64,000 nucleotides of DNA from Phlebopus portentosus (lineage: Eukaryota > Basidiomycota > Agaricomycetes > Boletales > Boletinellaceae): the NCBI GenBank assembly GCA_037892935.1, contig JAYXKI010000010.1, forward strand, positions 496,001 through 560,000, read 5' to 3'. The translations under genes were made by a program, and so were the position numbers. This document shows, piece after piece, positions 1 through 12,542 of this stretch (its first letter is position 1; every line of letters starts with the position of its first letter). A model generated the notes under the pieces. The model did not search any database and was not told where the DNA came from. It was given only the letters and a program-made list of their open reading frames with translations.

Positions 1-438
1 TCAGGCAATCAAGAACCATGCAGCAGTAGGTAGGAATACTCGTGTTGCGCATCCCAGGGTGAGTAGCAACGAAATTGAAATAAAAAATAAAGAATATAGA
101 GATCTTTGGCAGCTGTACGGTCCTCGACTGGTAACTACGGATGCACATGGCCACATGCAATTTGAAGGTGTCAGATGTTCAAATGCAATTGAATGAAAAT
201 CTCGTAGTATTCGCGTTCACGACGAGTATAATAAAAACCAAGTAGTACACGATAGAGGAATTTTATCTACAGAGGGAATAAATCATGAACGCAGAGTCAT
301 GCATGAGATTGCATCCAAACCATTAATATCATGAAAGAATATATCCAGCTTCATCGAAGCGTTAAACAATGAGGGGTGATAAGCAAGAAACGTGTCGAAT
401 AATGTATATCGTGATCGCGACAAGAGAGAAAAAGCCGT
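1..438. other. 3' flank, no gene seen
   Basis: No open frame with recognisable protein features is visible on either strand. It is AT-rich in parts and is probably the 3' untranslated and intergenic DNA downstream of the minus-strand hexose transporter. Confidence 0.5.
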
Positions 439-2585
439 CTAGACTTTTTCGTCCGTGTGATGCTCGACCACCTCCTTTTCGTCTAATGCATCGAGCTTGT
501 TGTGGTCTGCAGTGTGGATGTTCTCAGCCAGGAGCTTGCGGCGCATGCGGTTGCTCGTGAGCGGCGAGGAGTGCATGTACAGAAGGTCGATCTGCTCCAA
601 CGACAGGCCCTTCGTCTCAGGAATGAAGAAGAATGCGAAAATGATGCAGCAGAAACAAGTCGATCCCCATATAAAGAACACTTTGGCTTGAAGGTTCGCA
701 TGGTCTGCATCGACGAGGTATGGCGTCGCGTAACTGATACCGAAGTTCCAGAGCCAGTTGGATGCAGCGGCAAAGGACATGCCCTTGGCACGGACGTTCA
801 GAGGGAAGATCTCGCCGGTGACCACCCAAGCAATTGGCCCCCAGGTAGACGCGAAGAAAGCGATGTAAATGCAACTAATCGCAAAAACGTCAATTTTACA
901 TCCAAATGGCATGCGTAACATGAAGGTCAGGTACTCACACAAATGCTACAAGCACCTTCTGTCCCGCAGTGTTGCTCTGAGGTACAGTAACGCCGGCGAT
1001 GGCAACGATAAATTCGCACACACACATTCCGATAGCACCGCCGATTAAGAGTGTCCTGCGGCCAAACCGTTCGACACCCCACATGCCGGGAAGAGTCATG
1101 AATACGTTGACGATGTTTGTGGCAACAGTGATGAGGAATGCGTTGCTGATACCCGCGTTTTGAAAGAATGTCGTGCCAAAGTAGAAAATGAAGTTGATAC
1201 CGGTGAGCTGTTGCCACGCTTGGAGTGCCATGCAAGAGCAGACACGGAAACAGATTTTGTTCGGCTCGCCAACTTTGAAGCAATCAAGGTAAGTCGAATT
1301 ACCGAGTCTACGGAATTGAATAATCAGCCCCATCAAATGTTAAAACACAATGTTAATTATAGATACGTACAGCCTCTCTTCCTCGAGAGTGGTTCGAATG
1401 TCGTTCAAGTCGTCAACTACAGACTGGTCCTCGGGAGGAGCACCTGTAAGTCGACTCAGAGCTCGCGCAGCATCGGCATCACGACCCTTCTTAATGAGCC
1501 AACGTGGCGATTCAGGCAAGATCGCCATTCCAGATGCGAGGACGAACGCCCAGATGAACTGGATGGAGATGGGAATTCGCCAGGCGGAGTGGTCAGCACG
1601 GTTTTCGGTCGCATTGTTGATGACGGCGGCGAGCAAGAGACCAATGGTAATGGCCCATTGGTAGCCAGAAACGATGGCACCACGAATCCATTTTGGTGAG
1701 CTAGAAAAAAATAATAAATTAGAATTCCGCCAAGAAAAACTCGTGATATTAATCCGGTATCCAGAACAGGAAAAGCGCTATGATCGACGCTATTCGAAAA
1801 TAGGTGCCAAGATGACCAAGATGTATAAATAAAGCCGCGAAAAAGCGTCCGTGAGAATACGAGAAGTGCAGAGCAGAAAGAACGGAGGTAGGAGTCGACT
1901 ACGGAAGATTCAGGATGGGAACACTCACCATTCCGATTGATACATAGGAACAAGGACCGATACTTGACCAACACCGATACCAGCGACTACACGACCGACA
2001 ATAAATAGTGGCATGCTCGTAGACGCAGTTTGCATGGCGACACCGATGGAGAAGATCAAGCAGGTGAAGACGAGGCCCCATTTACGACCGAGCAGATCAG
2101 CGGTGGGAGCACCGATGAGGGCACCAGTGAAGGTACCCGCCGAGAGGATAGATACGACGAGAGATCTCTGGCCGGTAGAAATCCCAAAGCCGCCCGGGAA
2201 AGTGACGCGGTCGTCCGTCGGGTGACCGAACGTACGAAGCCAGTCATCCATAGCTTGAACTCCGTTGATGATACCCGTGTCATAACTGAGATATGCGTGA
2301 GAAATGACTTTTATTATAGTATAATAATAGAATTGATATTAGACTTACCCATAGAGAATACCACCGAAAGCGGCAAAGGCGCTTCAGAAGATGCAAATAA
2401 ACACCGTTAAGACTAAACCCTTAACGCAAAGTGTAGAATACTACATACGCCTAGACATAAATTAGTGAGCACATAATGTGAGAAAAACTACAAAACGAAC
2501 TTACCATGAGAATTCCTACGATGGGATTCTTGTGCGCGTAAGATCCGATAACGGGACCGCCAGTAGAGACGGGACCTCCAGCCAT
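439..2585 (-). CDS. MFS hexose transporter/glucose sensor-like protein
   Basis: A 12-TM sugar porter of the major facilitator superfamily, expected at the plasma membrane to import or sense hexoses. The start MAGGPVSTGG at 2585 leads into HKNPIVGILM, then FGGILYG, YDTGIINGVQ, LLGRKWG (TM2-3 loop), VGRVVAGIGVGQ, PESPRWLIKKGR, QQLTGINFIFY, VERFGRR, WVVTGEIFPLNVRAKG and PETKGLSLEQIDLLY before a hydrophilic tail. These are standard sugar-porter signatures, and the wording resembles fungal Rco3/Hxt proteins. At least seven exons are joined by introns of about 50-70 bp. Between exon 1 (2505-2585) and the exon at 2349-2381 the frame only works if a 2-nt exon (2449-2450) is spliced in; see findings. 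The substrate is unknown. No frameshift was seen elsewhere. Confidence 0.93.
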
Positions 2586-2730
2586 GGTTGAAGCTGAGGT
2601 GGTTGTTATGAGGGTGAAGGTTAGGACGTAAAGGAAAAGAGAAGTGAGGAGGAGCGATAGAAGATGGAGGATGCGGGGGTGGGGAAAAGCAGAGATGCTT
2701 GAGGGCAAGCGAGTGTGAAGGACGGCGGTC

Positions 2731-2737
2731 TTTTATA
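2731..2737 (-). promoter_or_regulatory. TATA box of hexose transporter gene
   Basis: TATAAAA on the minus strand, about 146 bp upstream of the start codon at 2585. The position fits a core promoter with a moderate 5' leader. Inferred from sequence and spacing only. Confidence 0.5.
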
Positions 2738-5700
2738 CAGTAGACCATATGTGATCGAGAGATGGACCCTGAGTTGTTGAATATCATATTTTTTTCTGAA
2801 ACTATTACGGTCGATCTGTCATTTCCTTTCCTGGATTCCTCGTGAGTTCAAGGCACTCTTCAGGACCCTAGACACCAGCCTCCACAACCAACCAGGTTTC
2901 GCCCCGGATATCGTCGTCTTTGTGAATCGTTTCGCTCGCTCTTTCGTTTATCCTCTGTCTTTCTAGACTCGATGCGAGATTGATTCATCCCGCCTCCATA
3001 TTCTGCTGTTTCCACGCATAAAATTTCTCTTCACTGATGCTCTTCATCGACATCGGCCGCCGACTATATGCTCCTTTTCTGGACCTCATCCTCCCGACTT
3101 CAAAATCTCCCTTTTCTCGCTGTCAATTGGGGCTGACCCTGATCTAGCCTAGGGCTCTGCTGGATCTGGATGCGGTACTTCCCAGAACAGCGCGCTTTCT
3201 TTCTAATCCATTGATGTTCGAAAATAACTGAGGTGCCATCTAGGATTCTGGGAAATGATCAATTAAACTCAATACTGCTCTCTTTGCCGACAAAATAGAT
3301 TCTGATGTGTGATGCCCCTATTATGGCCGTGGTCATATGGTTCTCATTGCTCGAAATACTCTTTTCTGTCTATCGACGAGCGAACGAGACGAATCAAGAC
3401 TCGTCTAGCGGTCAGGCGGACTCGTCAGTCGTAATCAGGATCATCGTCCTTGCCTTCTTTGCAAAACCCACTTCGGATACTCTTTGTCATTCCATCTGTC
3501 GCGGCCACTTGAAAAATCTGGAACTAGTGCCAATCGTGCCTGGAGGCCGTTGGAATGCTCCGGTATGTTTCGAAGAGCATCACTTCCCGTCCGAATGCGG
3601 AGACCGGCTATCTTCGATGAGGGAAACTCGTAAACGAAGCAGGCCGTATGGGAATGTGCTGGCGGAAGCGCATGGACTGTGAGTGAATCACTGATCGATT
3701 GATGATGACCCGATGGACACGGCCGAGGCGGTAGCAGGAGTAGCGGCGCACTTTGGCCGCTCATAAGCTCTATACTTAGTGCTTTGTCTCGGTTTGAGTT
3801 TCGACCGTCTCGAACACGCTCTTTTCCGGTATCATGAAAGACGCCGACTGAAAAGAAAGGTTATAAACATGAGACCAGCCTTGCAAGCGCCGACTGTCGT
3901 TAATACATGTGGACTCATGAAAATATAACGCACAAATTTGAAATATGCCATGAACATCAGGAATAGCGTTGTCGGTATGGAGAGCGCTTCGTTGAATACG
4001 TCAGTGACTCATAAGAATCGAATCCTTCTGAGCAGCCTTCCCGGGGCCCCAGGCAGCTCCACGGTACGAATAGCTACAGTGCTTCGTCATCGTCATTGTC
4101 ATGCCATCGGTACCATTTCAGAAGAAGCTCTCATTTTGAGAGATGAGCCCAAGGTCCGCGTAGGACGGTATCACATCAATTCCGATATCAGTCTTCCTTT
4201 TTACCTTCTACGTCTAAATCAGCGTATTTTCGCAACTTGTTCGTGCCGTTCGGCTCGTTTCCGTTTCTTTAGTATTCTACAATAAGACGCATAAGAAAAG
4301 GTACACACGTTGTTGCACATATCTTTTATTTATTTGCCAAGTCCATTTGTCCACATTATCGACGCTGATATATACACTCTCCTCAACCTTCATTATGCAC
4401 CAGAACGCACTGATGATTCACGGCAAAGCAGCTGAGGTTGGAAAATTAGAATGACTTTCAATTTAGACAGAAGCCGTGCAAAGTCTTTCAATCCGATATT
4501 ACCATCTTGCTTTCCTTATGCGATACTTGGCAGATCTTTGTTTGTTCATCATCAGTTCTGACATCACCCTCTTCGTCACCCGTCTTCTCCTTTTTTTTCT
4601 AATCCTTCGAGATAAAGCAGTAGAACGCGCTAGATGCATCACTTACCGGCTTAACGATTTACAAGTAAATTCCCAGCTTTGCCCAAGCGTTATCGTCTTC
4701 ATCTGCTTCGGTTTATCCAAGTTCCGAAGTGCACCAGGCGAGGCGAAGTCCGGTTCCTGCGTATCTCTACAGCCCCAGATACAATCCGGAAACAAATCTT
4801 GAGCCTGGTACTGTGGCCGTGGGAAGAACCAGCGGATGAATGTCATGGATGCGGGGACCCCGGAGGTATGTGCCACGCGTTTAACGGATGACGGCCAAGA
4901 GGATCCGAAACCGACTATTGATTATAGTTGGCCACTCTGTTGGTGTTGCTGCGATGCTAAAGTTCCGAGATCTCATCTGCTATCCTCTCGGCGCCTGTGC
5001 AGACGGTGGTGATCACAAGACCCGCGCGAACGACTCTCGCCCTGAAACGTGCTAAACGTTTCTCGTCAAGTTGGTCAACGGAACATACGGTAGAACTCAC
5101 CGACCGGCGCAGATCAAATGAACGTGAAATGCAAGCGGTTCATCCATGTAGGCATCTAGCCTGCACGCGCCACGATATGCAATTTGGAAAGTCAGGCTAA
5201 ATTTGTCAAATTAGAGCAAGGAACGAATGTGGAACCTTCGTGCGGAGGAAAAACTGCTCAGCGCCACCTCCACCTCGAATGAATAGGCTCTTGATGTAGG
5301 GCTTCAAGTTCGAGACCGTAAAGATAAGTCTTCGTCGCTCTAGAAGAGGATCCCTAGTCTCCATGTCAGCACTCCCTTCGGTCGAAGCTCTGTCCAACCT
5401 CCAAACATCGAGTGAATACGAAATTCGCCTTGTCACTAGTTCAGCCGCCGGCTTTGGTATGGAACGAACAGCCACCTTGGAGGCGAAGTAGTTCTGGTCG
5501 AGATCCGAAAGCTTCGCTGAAGCTTGCACAGGCTCCAGGATTTGTCGAAGTCCCGTTCTATTTTTGAAACTCGGGTGGATCATCTGTGCCGTAACATAGC
5601 TATAACACATTCCCGAACCTATAGAAGCTGGAACATACCCAGTACGCTGTCTTGACCTTGCCTTTAGAAGGAATCTCCGCTCCTTCAACTATGGACGAAG

Positions 5701-6476
5701 GCGCCTCCTGTGCACCGGTCTGATTTGCCTTCTTCCGGGTCGAGGATGTACCTAACATTTATGAGGCACGGAACGCGGAGGACGCCTTCATGCTGTGCCC
5801 TCAATATCTCATGTTTTGTTCTGGGGACCGGACCGGGTCAGTTATGCCGCTCAGTATTATCAATCCCGGACCATGCCTCTAACTGAAGAAGCACACTGGG
5901 ACCAAGCTCGTCCACTCTAAGAACTCGGTCCGTTCGCAACAAAAGTCAAAACGCCAACATGTTCCTATCCATTGGTCAATTTTCGCATTCTGAGCAACCG
6001 AACTCAATTCCTGTCTGAGGGTACTTGCCTTATTCGCAGCCTCTTCCCAGAGGCACCGTCTTTCACACTGCTCTGACCAGGCTATTCCAACCTGTATCCT
6101 TCTTTCAGGAAAACTCGCGGATGGGGAAGCAAGACAATACGCTCCATATTAATTCTTTTGTCAGCATCCATTTCGTTGATAACTGACTTGCTCTTGACAG
6201 GAAGTCCCCTATCAAGCGGGAAAATCAAGAAATAAGTCACGCACGTCGGTGTCGCCAATGTGAATACTAAGAAATGTAATCATCGACTTCGAGGCTTGAT
6301 GGAATGCCCGGATAGGGACCAGCATTCAACAATGAAAATCGTACTGCCGACACTAATCCAGTCTCCGCGAAGTGGTTCCGTCCTTCGTGTTAATGATTAA
6401 CGCCCGATTAACCTTTCGTCCCGACCCGACAGTCTCGGTCCTAGATCGTCTCGAGATCTAGGCTATCAGACTAGAC
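2738..6476. other. Long intergenic region, no recognisable gene
   Basis: Upstream of the hexose transporter there are about 3.7 kb without a gene I can name. The longest frames (3305-3682 plus, 5206-5688 minus) lack family motifs, and their frames do not continue across plausible introns. The 160-codon minus frame at 5206-5688 has fairly protein-like composition in its middle and could be an exon or relic, but I cannot assign it. The left end of a transposon follows at 6479. Confidence 0.4.
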
Positions 6477-6478
6477 TA

Positions 6479-8058
6479 CAGTCTTGGACCGGTCCTTGCA
6501 CCAGCACATTTTAAATTGCTTTTTACACCTTATTTATGAAACTTTTCTTTGAAAAAAAAATATGTACGAAAATATAATTCACTTTTGCACCTGCATAAAA
6601 AATTTGGAGGTGACTGGCTGTGTAGAAAGGTTGTTATGAAGAGATCATTGTCAGAGCCCAAAATTGACCTGCACCATTCCTTGCACCAGTATACAGTCAT
6701 GGACCGGTCCTTGAAACACCACCAGTCCTTGAAACACCCCTTTTGTAACTCAACCACAAAACATCTCTATGATCTACTAAGTGTTTTTATGGACTGTAAA
6801 CCCCATAATTTACTGTCAGAAAAAAAATTGTGTATTTCCATAATGTAGTTGTGGAGATATAGCTAAGATACTGCTTTTTTGGTAGTGATCTGCACCTTCT
6901 TAAAAACATTCTGTCCAATTATTTGAGATGTATCTTATCTGTGGAAAAAACAAAAAATATAGGAGTTATTTATGTTATGAAAAGTACATCTGTGCAAATT
7001 TTCATGTAAGAATACTGAGCGGTTATTTATAAATAAATTCAGGATGTCTCTGAGACAAGTCTTGAGGATGATCTGCACGATTTGCATAAGTCATGTGACT
7101 GGCATGCCAAGTAAATGTAGACTTTGACCTTCAAACACAGACTAGATATTCACAAAGTATGGCATCATTATTAGGCTGAGACTCTCAAAAGAGGCCAAGG
7201 ATGAATCATAACTAATTGACATGCTAAATATCAGATAGAGAGACACAGAACTCGAAATCTACTAAGCGTGGGAAAGTTGTGTTTCAAGGAGTGGTGTTAC
7301 GAGAATTTGGACTGAAATGATGAATCAGATATAACAATTTTTCTACTCGACATTTCTGCTTGAGATTTTGTGTAGACAATCACTGTAGATGCTGTTTTCA
7401 TGTGGCAAATTTTGTTTGAAATGATATTATGTAAATTTAATAGAAAAGCGGAATCAAAATGTACTGTTTCAAGGACCGGTCCATGACTGTATTCCCACGA
7501 TGCAAATAACTACATTCCACCTGTAATGGGGCTCAGATATTTGTATCTTCTCATAAAATGAGTGTGATTATTTGAGACCAAAGTATATCTTGTCATTCAA
7601 TTGGAGTTTCATTGTTCATATATTTAGGATACCGAAGTTGAGTCAACTGGATGTGAACAGGGTAAATCACGTGACATATCAGCTTGGCTCTCCAGGAGGA
7701 TAAGGAGAGTTTTCGATTTTTTATGCAACCAAAACTCAATAGAACCACACGAAATTTTACATGAAGGATACATTGGAAATGGTGAATGTATTTCAGATTT
7801 TATTTTGTGAATGTGGCCAGTGAAGACATTTGTATCTGTGTAACAAAATTCTGACAAGGACTGAAAAGTACACATTTTAGACAATTTATGCTGTATCTCA
7901 ATGAAAACTCCATCAATTCATTTGATTTTTTTTCTGCTGCAACAACATGATGATAGGTACATGTCTGAAGTGATTTTGGCATTGAAAAGGTAAATGTGCT
8001 GCATATTTGGTGGAGTGGTGCAAGGACTGGTGGTGGTGCAAGGACCGGTCCATGACTG
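6479..8058. mobile_element. Non-autonomous TA-flanked inverted-repeat transposon (outer)
   Basis: The terminal inverted repeats are about 25 bp: the left end reads CAGTCTTGGACCGGTCCTTG and the right end, reverse-complemented, reads CAGTCATGGACCGGTCCTTG; both continue CACCA. Each end abuts a TA dinucleotide (6477-6478 and 8059-8060), the target duplication expected of Tc1/mariner/pogo-type elements, whose ends commonly begin CAGT. No transposase frame is visible inside, so it should depend on a source elsewhere. A second copy with near-identical ends lies within it at 6694-7489; without that copy the outer element is only about 0.78 kb. Confidence 0.85.
6694..7489. mobile_element. Inner TA-flanked transposon nested in the first
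   Basis: The left end is CAGTCATGGACCGGTCCTTG and continues AAACA; the right end is its inverted match (TGTTTCAAGGACCGGTCCATGACTG ending at 7489, an inverted repeat of about 25 bp). A TA flanks each side (6692-6693, 7490-7491). It is 796 bp, close to the outer element without its insert, and the subterminal bases of its left end match the right end of the outer copy, so it appears to be the same family inserted in opposite orientation. The 99-codon frame at 6549-6848 crosses its boundary and is not a gene. Confidence 0.85.
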
Positions 8059-8060
8059 TA

Positions 8061-9749
8061 ATTATGACGACCTCATTCTCGATCATCCTTGGCCTCTTTG
8101 GCTGGAGAAGGAGTGGCGGACCGTGCGGACTTCCGTCGACGGTTTCCTGCTATTGCATCAGCAGCGGACCTCAAGGAACTACCTTATACGGTGCATTTGA
8201 TGCCTTTACGAGACGCAGACCTAAAAACAGAGCTTGCGATCGATTATTCGAGGGTAAACGCAATTGGCAATGTCGAGATTTCATGCCCTTCGCATGTTTT
8301 GTAACACCTGTCCTTAAGTCCTAAAGCGGCCCAAAATCAGTAGCAAGACACTCTCATCCACACTCTTCACTTACAAAGTGCTTTGTGAGGAGTCGACTGG
8401 TATTGATCTTAGCAGATCTACTAGTCCTCTTCTCCGGCGCGTAAGCCGTTGCTAGACCGGGCCAGACGAGAAGCTCAAGTAGCAAATATGTCACTATCGA
8501 CTGTTTCACGAAGCACACCACATCCTTGCCGATCGATGAGCTGGGAGGTTGATTGTAGCTTTCGTACCATTTGCATGATACTAATATAGAAGGAACGGCA
8601 TCGATAGATCTCGCACGATCGTAGCGGGCATCGAGAAAGCATCTCCTCTTTGTTTGCGCGGCGGACTACTGAAGAGCAGCAAATAGATAACTTTGCCCAA
8701 GGAACCAATGCCATTTCGATTGAATTGTATCCGACTAGTGAGCCTGGTCGTAGAAGATGATCAGAGAGATATTATTTAGAATCTCAGTTCTTTGTCACGT
8801 TTACTTCAGAGAACAATAGCCATGTTCGCCTCGTTCAAGTTGCAGCCTGAGCCTCAAAGCCGGCTGAGCCCCCCTCCCCACATGAATACTTAAATATCTA
8901 TTGTCGATTTACCATCACACCACATGCAGAGCAAATGTTCTACATCCGCTGCCGTTTCATCATTCCTTCTTGTGCACCAGTCCTAGTGACGGATCTCGTC
9001 ACTGCATTCGGTACATTCGAAGCTTGTCGGAGATGCTTTCGGCGGATGCGTAGTCGCTCCCGTGTACTCACTCTAATGCGAGAACAGCGAGGCAACTCGA
9101 AGGACTTTCGCGCGCCCGTGATATGCGGCACATGTTTTGTATGCATGCTCTGAAGGAGCATGTCCTGACAGCGGCTGACAGATAGCAGCTGCCAGTTTGC
9201 AAGCTCTGTCTCGGGTCATTCTCTCACTAGCTGGTAATACTCCGTATGATGGAATAGGCTACCGGCAAACTGAGTAGAGTGCGAGCGCAGGCTTTCATGT
9301 TGCTCGATGATTCCTTGGCACTTCAGCATCCAGTTCATGTAGCGTTATCGCACTTAGACTTTTGTCTCTGCAACTTCAATTTGCCGCATTGCTCGGATGA
9401 AGGATCTTCTAGGACCTTCTCCACACCTCTCCACGCTCGGTAGAAATTGGAGCCGTTCACTGGGCGGAAGCTAGCCGCGAAATCATGGATCACGTTCAGT
9501 TCAACACTGTGCGTGACAGAACAAGTCGCGAGACGATCGTGACGTCCGTGACGCGACGCGACACGCGTTTGGCTCACAACAGTTGGCAAATTCTATATGC
9601 CATGGACTGCTGACTGGGCTTCTTACGATTCATTCTATTACTATGAAAACTTAGAAAGAGGAACCATACAAGGCATCAGATACAAAAACTGAGCTTATGA
9701 AAGGAATGGATGGGAGATGGCGATACTGCAATAGCTGAGCACTGCTCGT
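8061..9749. other. Intergenic, possible short gene remnant beside transposon
   Basis: No gene can be named. A frame running through about 8071-8301 on the plus strand (containing ADFRRRFPAIASAADL and LRDADLKTELAIDYSRV) has protein-like composition and starts just right of the transposon end, so it may be a remnant exon. It has no proper ATG and no family I recognise. The rest shows no convincing coding sequence. Confidence 0.3.
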
Positions 9750-10860
9750 TCATTTAGAGCTTCGTCGACGTTTTGCTGGACGACTAGCCGTCTCTCCTCC
9801 ATCGGTCAGTCCAATATCCATTTTTAATCCTTCAATGGGTTCGAGAGGTTTATCTCTCGCAAACGGACGCTCATCAAGAATATCATCCAGATATTCTCTC
9901 CAGGTCCTGTTCTCGCCGTCAGGGCGTGGCTCGAGGTTCTCCGCGGGCTTATTATACGTCGACGTATAAAACAGAGCTGAAGGCCACCCTGAAACAAGTC
10001 TTCGTTAGCTCAAGCTATAGTAAAGCAATGAGCGACACTTACACCATGGGGATGCATCCTCAATGATATACGCAACTTCGTTGTCAACATTCTCAGCAGA
10101 ATGTATGGTCCTAAGGTGCCTAACGCAAGGATCTTTGCGTGCGAATAACCCGACATCCCGTTTGTCTATTCGACCGGATTCTGCCGCCTTCTGGAAGACC
10201 TCCGCCCGTTTTTCCAGGCAGAAGCGGCATTTATAAATGGTCCACAGGACACCTCTGGCGTCCGGTATGTGCGACAAGACGTGTCGGTCGTGTTGTTGCT
10301 TATTCTCGAACGTCACGTCGCAGTTGCCCCCGAACGTCCGGCTCCAGCTACAAGGAAACTCATTTCCCCTGATAACGGCATGCTCTTCTCGAGCATCCTC
10401 GGACGGAGTAGGGAGTTCCACCGCTCCGCCGTCAGTATCCGAGTCGATGATACTCTCAGGCGGGTCTTGGTCGCTCGGATGAGCAGTCCTTAGGTATTTC
10501 GTGTCGATACACAGGGAATTGTACAGGTAAGACAGATCGGCTTCTACAAGACCTTTAAAGTACTCGGTGTGACTGGTGACCATTGCATAACCGAGGGAGG
10601 GAGGATACAAGCTAGAGGAGAAACTGAACGGGTTTGTCACTAATACCGATGTGGATCCCGCCTCAGAAAGAGGATCATCGTCATCAGGTAGTTGAAATAC
10701 AGATGGAGTCGGAGGCCTCGCTGGAAAGCGCTGCGTTCGAAAGTATCGTCTGGTCTCATCCGGACTGATAGACCGAGAGGAGCACTAGTCATCCGAATGT
10801 ATTAGCGAGGTCCTTTAAATAAATAGAAGTACTCACAGAAGATTCAGACCTAGAAGACAT
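9750..10860 (-). CDS. Two-finger C2H2-type zinc protein with basic C-terminus
   Basis: Three exons splice cleanly in phase: 10837-10860 (MSSRSESS), 10043-10784 and 9750-9988, giving 334 residues. The N-terminal third is Ser/Pro/Asp-rich and looks disordered. Two zinc-binding clusters follow: C153-x9-C163-x12-H176-x3-H180, and an elongated C194-x2-C197-x33-H231-x4-H236 ending HLRTIH. The last residues, RPAKRRRSSK, form a likely nuclear localisation signal. A DNA-binding or chromatin role in the nucleus is inferred from the fingers plus NLS; the target is unknown. Introns begin GTGAGT and GTAAGT and end AG. I recognise the layout as common in uncharacterised basidiomycete proteins but cannot name an orthologue. 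Confidence 0.8.
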
Positions 10861-12542
10861 AGCAACAATACAGCAACTGAGAGTAGCGAGAGAGCAACGA
10901 AACTGCGCAGTGAGAGGTGAATGAGAGGAGATATCGTTGAGAGTCTGAAGTGTGAATGTCAATCTTTTTAAAAGCCGTCCTGCTCGTCGGAGCTTGAGCA
11001 CCTCCCGTAGCCACAGAGCAATTTTCTTCGAAGGATACATACTTTCACCACCACTGAATAATGGGTGGCGATCGACGTAATGAGCAGCCCGGGTTACTGG
11101 TCGGTAATTGAAAAATCTACTTTCCATGGATGGCAATTTGCCGCGCTTGATTCGTGTTCTTACCTAGCCGAAATGAAATCAAGAATTCCACGAGGAAGGC
11201 CAAATACAATGCCAGATCGATCGAGATGCAGGACAACAACTAGTAGATTGGCCACTCGGCACCCGAACCAGAGCCGCCTCAAGCCACGGAGCACGATCAA
11301 GCCAGAGAATTGGGGGTAGCTCACAGACCGACGGAAATGGGTAAAAGGACTCGGATTGCGATTCGAAGGAGGGGATGTTGTTCTAGCGAATCGAACCAAT
11401 CAGGATTTGCGGCCCAATAAAGGCATGTCTCATATCAAGGTTTCATCTTCGTCAAACATACCCGGCCACCGAGGGGTTGGACAATCCTGCCAGCCGTCTC
11501 TAGTCTTCTTCCAACTATGTTCGGGTCAGAGGCGCGACCGCGCTATTTAAGTAGCATGAAGTTCCGTTCATCCGTTCTATAAAAAATCATTTATAGAGCA
11601 AGATAGGAGACGTGTAGGATACTCCAATCGATACCCCTCCCTTTCTTACAGGGATTATTTCCGAGGAGAGCACATTCTAGCAACTCTTTCTCTGGTTCAT
11701 GGCAGGAAAAGCAAGTTTTAAGAAGTGCTCCGGTTACACAGACCATTAGCTCTGAGTGTTCCGATGCGAAGCAAAGTGCATCCGTCGCAGAATCCTGTTA
11801 TGGATCGGTTTGTGTCGAGGAACGAGAATCACAACATTTTGAATTCACGACCGCGAAACTAAACATGACGATCGCACCTTGAATGCATATTCCCCACTAG
11901 CTAACCCTTCTTGATTATTAGCTAGAACTTTCCATCTTACCAGATAGAACGTTAGTCGAGAAAGAATCCTTCGTTGCAGTCTCACTTGAATTAGCTGTCT
12001 TACTGACAGAAAACCAACAAGATGAGTTGTGCAATCACGGAAGCAATGGTCTGAGTATCTCGTAAGGGTGCAGACGCCGACAACCATGGGCGGCGACCGG
12101 TAAAGATACAGAGTAGAGATTCCTGTAAGGATCAAGAAGAGCTTGTCGGCATCATGTCCCGCATCTACTTGAGACCACCCAGGCAAGTGAATCATTTGGT
12201 CAAAAATACCAATGCCCCAGCCTCCAGGATTTCCCATTTCTTGAAGTATAGTATGGTACAGTGATGAAGAATATTTGCAGACAGATCAGATCTTTTGAGG
12301 GCGACCGCGAGTCGTCCCGTTTTCAGAGTCAAAGGCACGTGAGCTTCGGAGATTCTTCGGAGATTTCAGAATTTCGTGTCCCAAAACGGTATTGCCTGCC
12401 CGGCTTCCTTCCAATTTCCAGGTTTACCAACAACATGTCTCCGTGCTGATTATAAAATTCCACGAGTCGACTCAGGTGGGCTTTATCACTTACCTCTCCC
12501 ATCCTTCCACCTACAAGTATTAATGCTCTTCACCCCCCTACG
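10861..12542. other. Intergenic between zinc-finger gene and MFS gene
   Basis: Divergent upstream space of about 1.7 kb. A minus-strand frame at 10789-11136 runs through the first exon of the zinc-finger gene and is probably its leader. A 130-codon minus frame at 11845-12237 shows no family motif. No gene is called here. Confidence 0.4.
12451..12457 (+). promoter_or_regulatory. TATA box of MFS transporter gene
   Basis: TATAAAA 86 bp upstream of the ATG at 12543, in the usual window for a fungal core promoter. Supported by sequence and spacing only. Confidence 0.5.

Noticed and set aside
6549..6848. 99-codon frame in the nested transposons as a transposase
   Set aside because: It crosses the inner element boundary and has no DDE or DNA-binding features.
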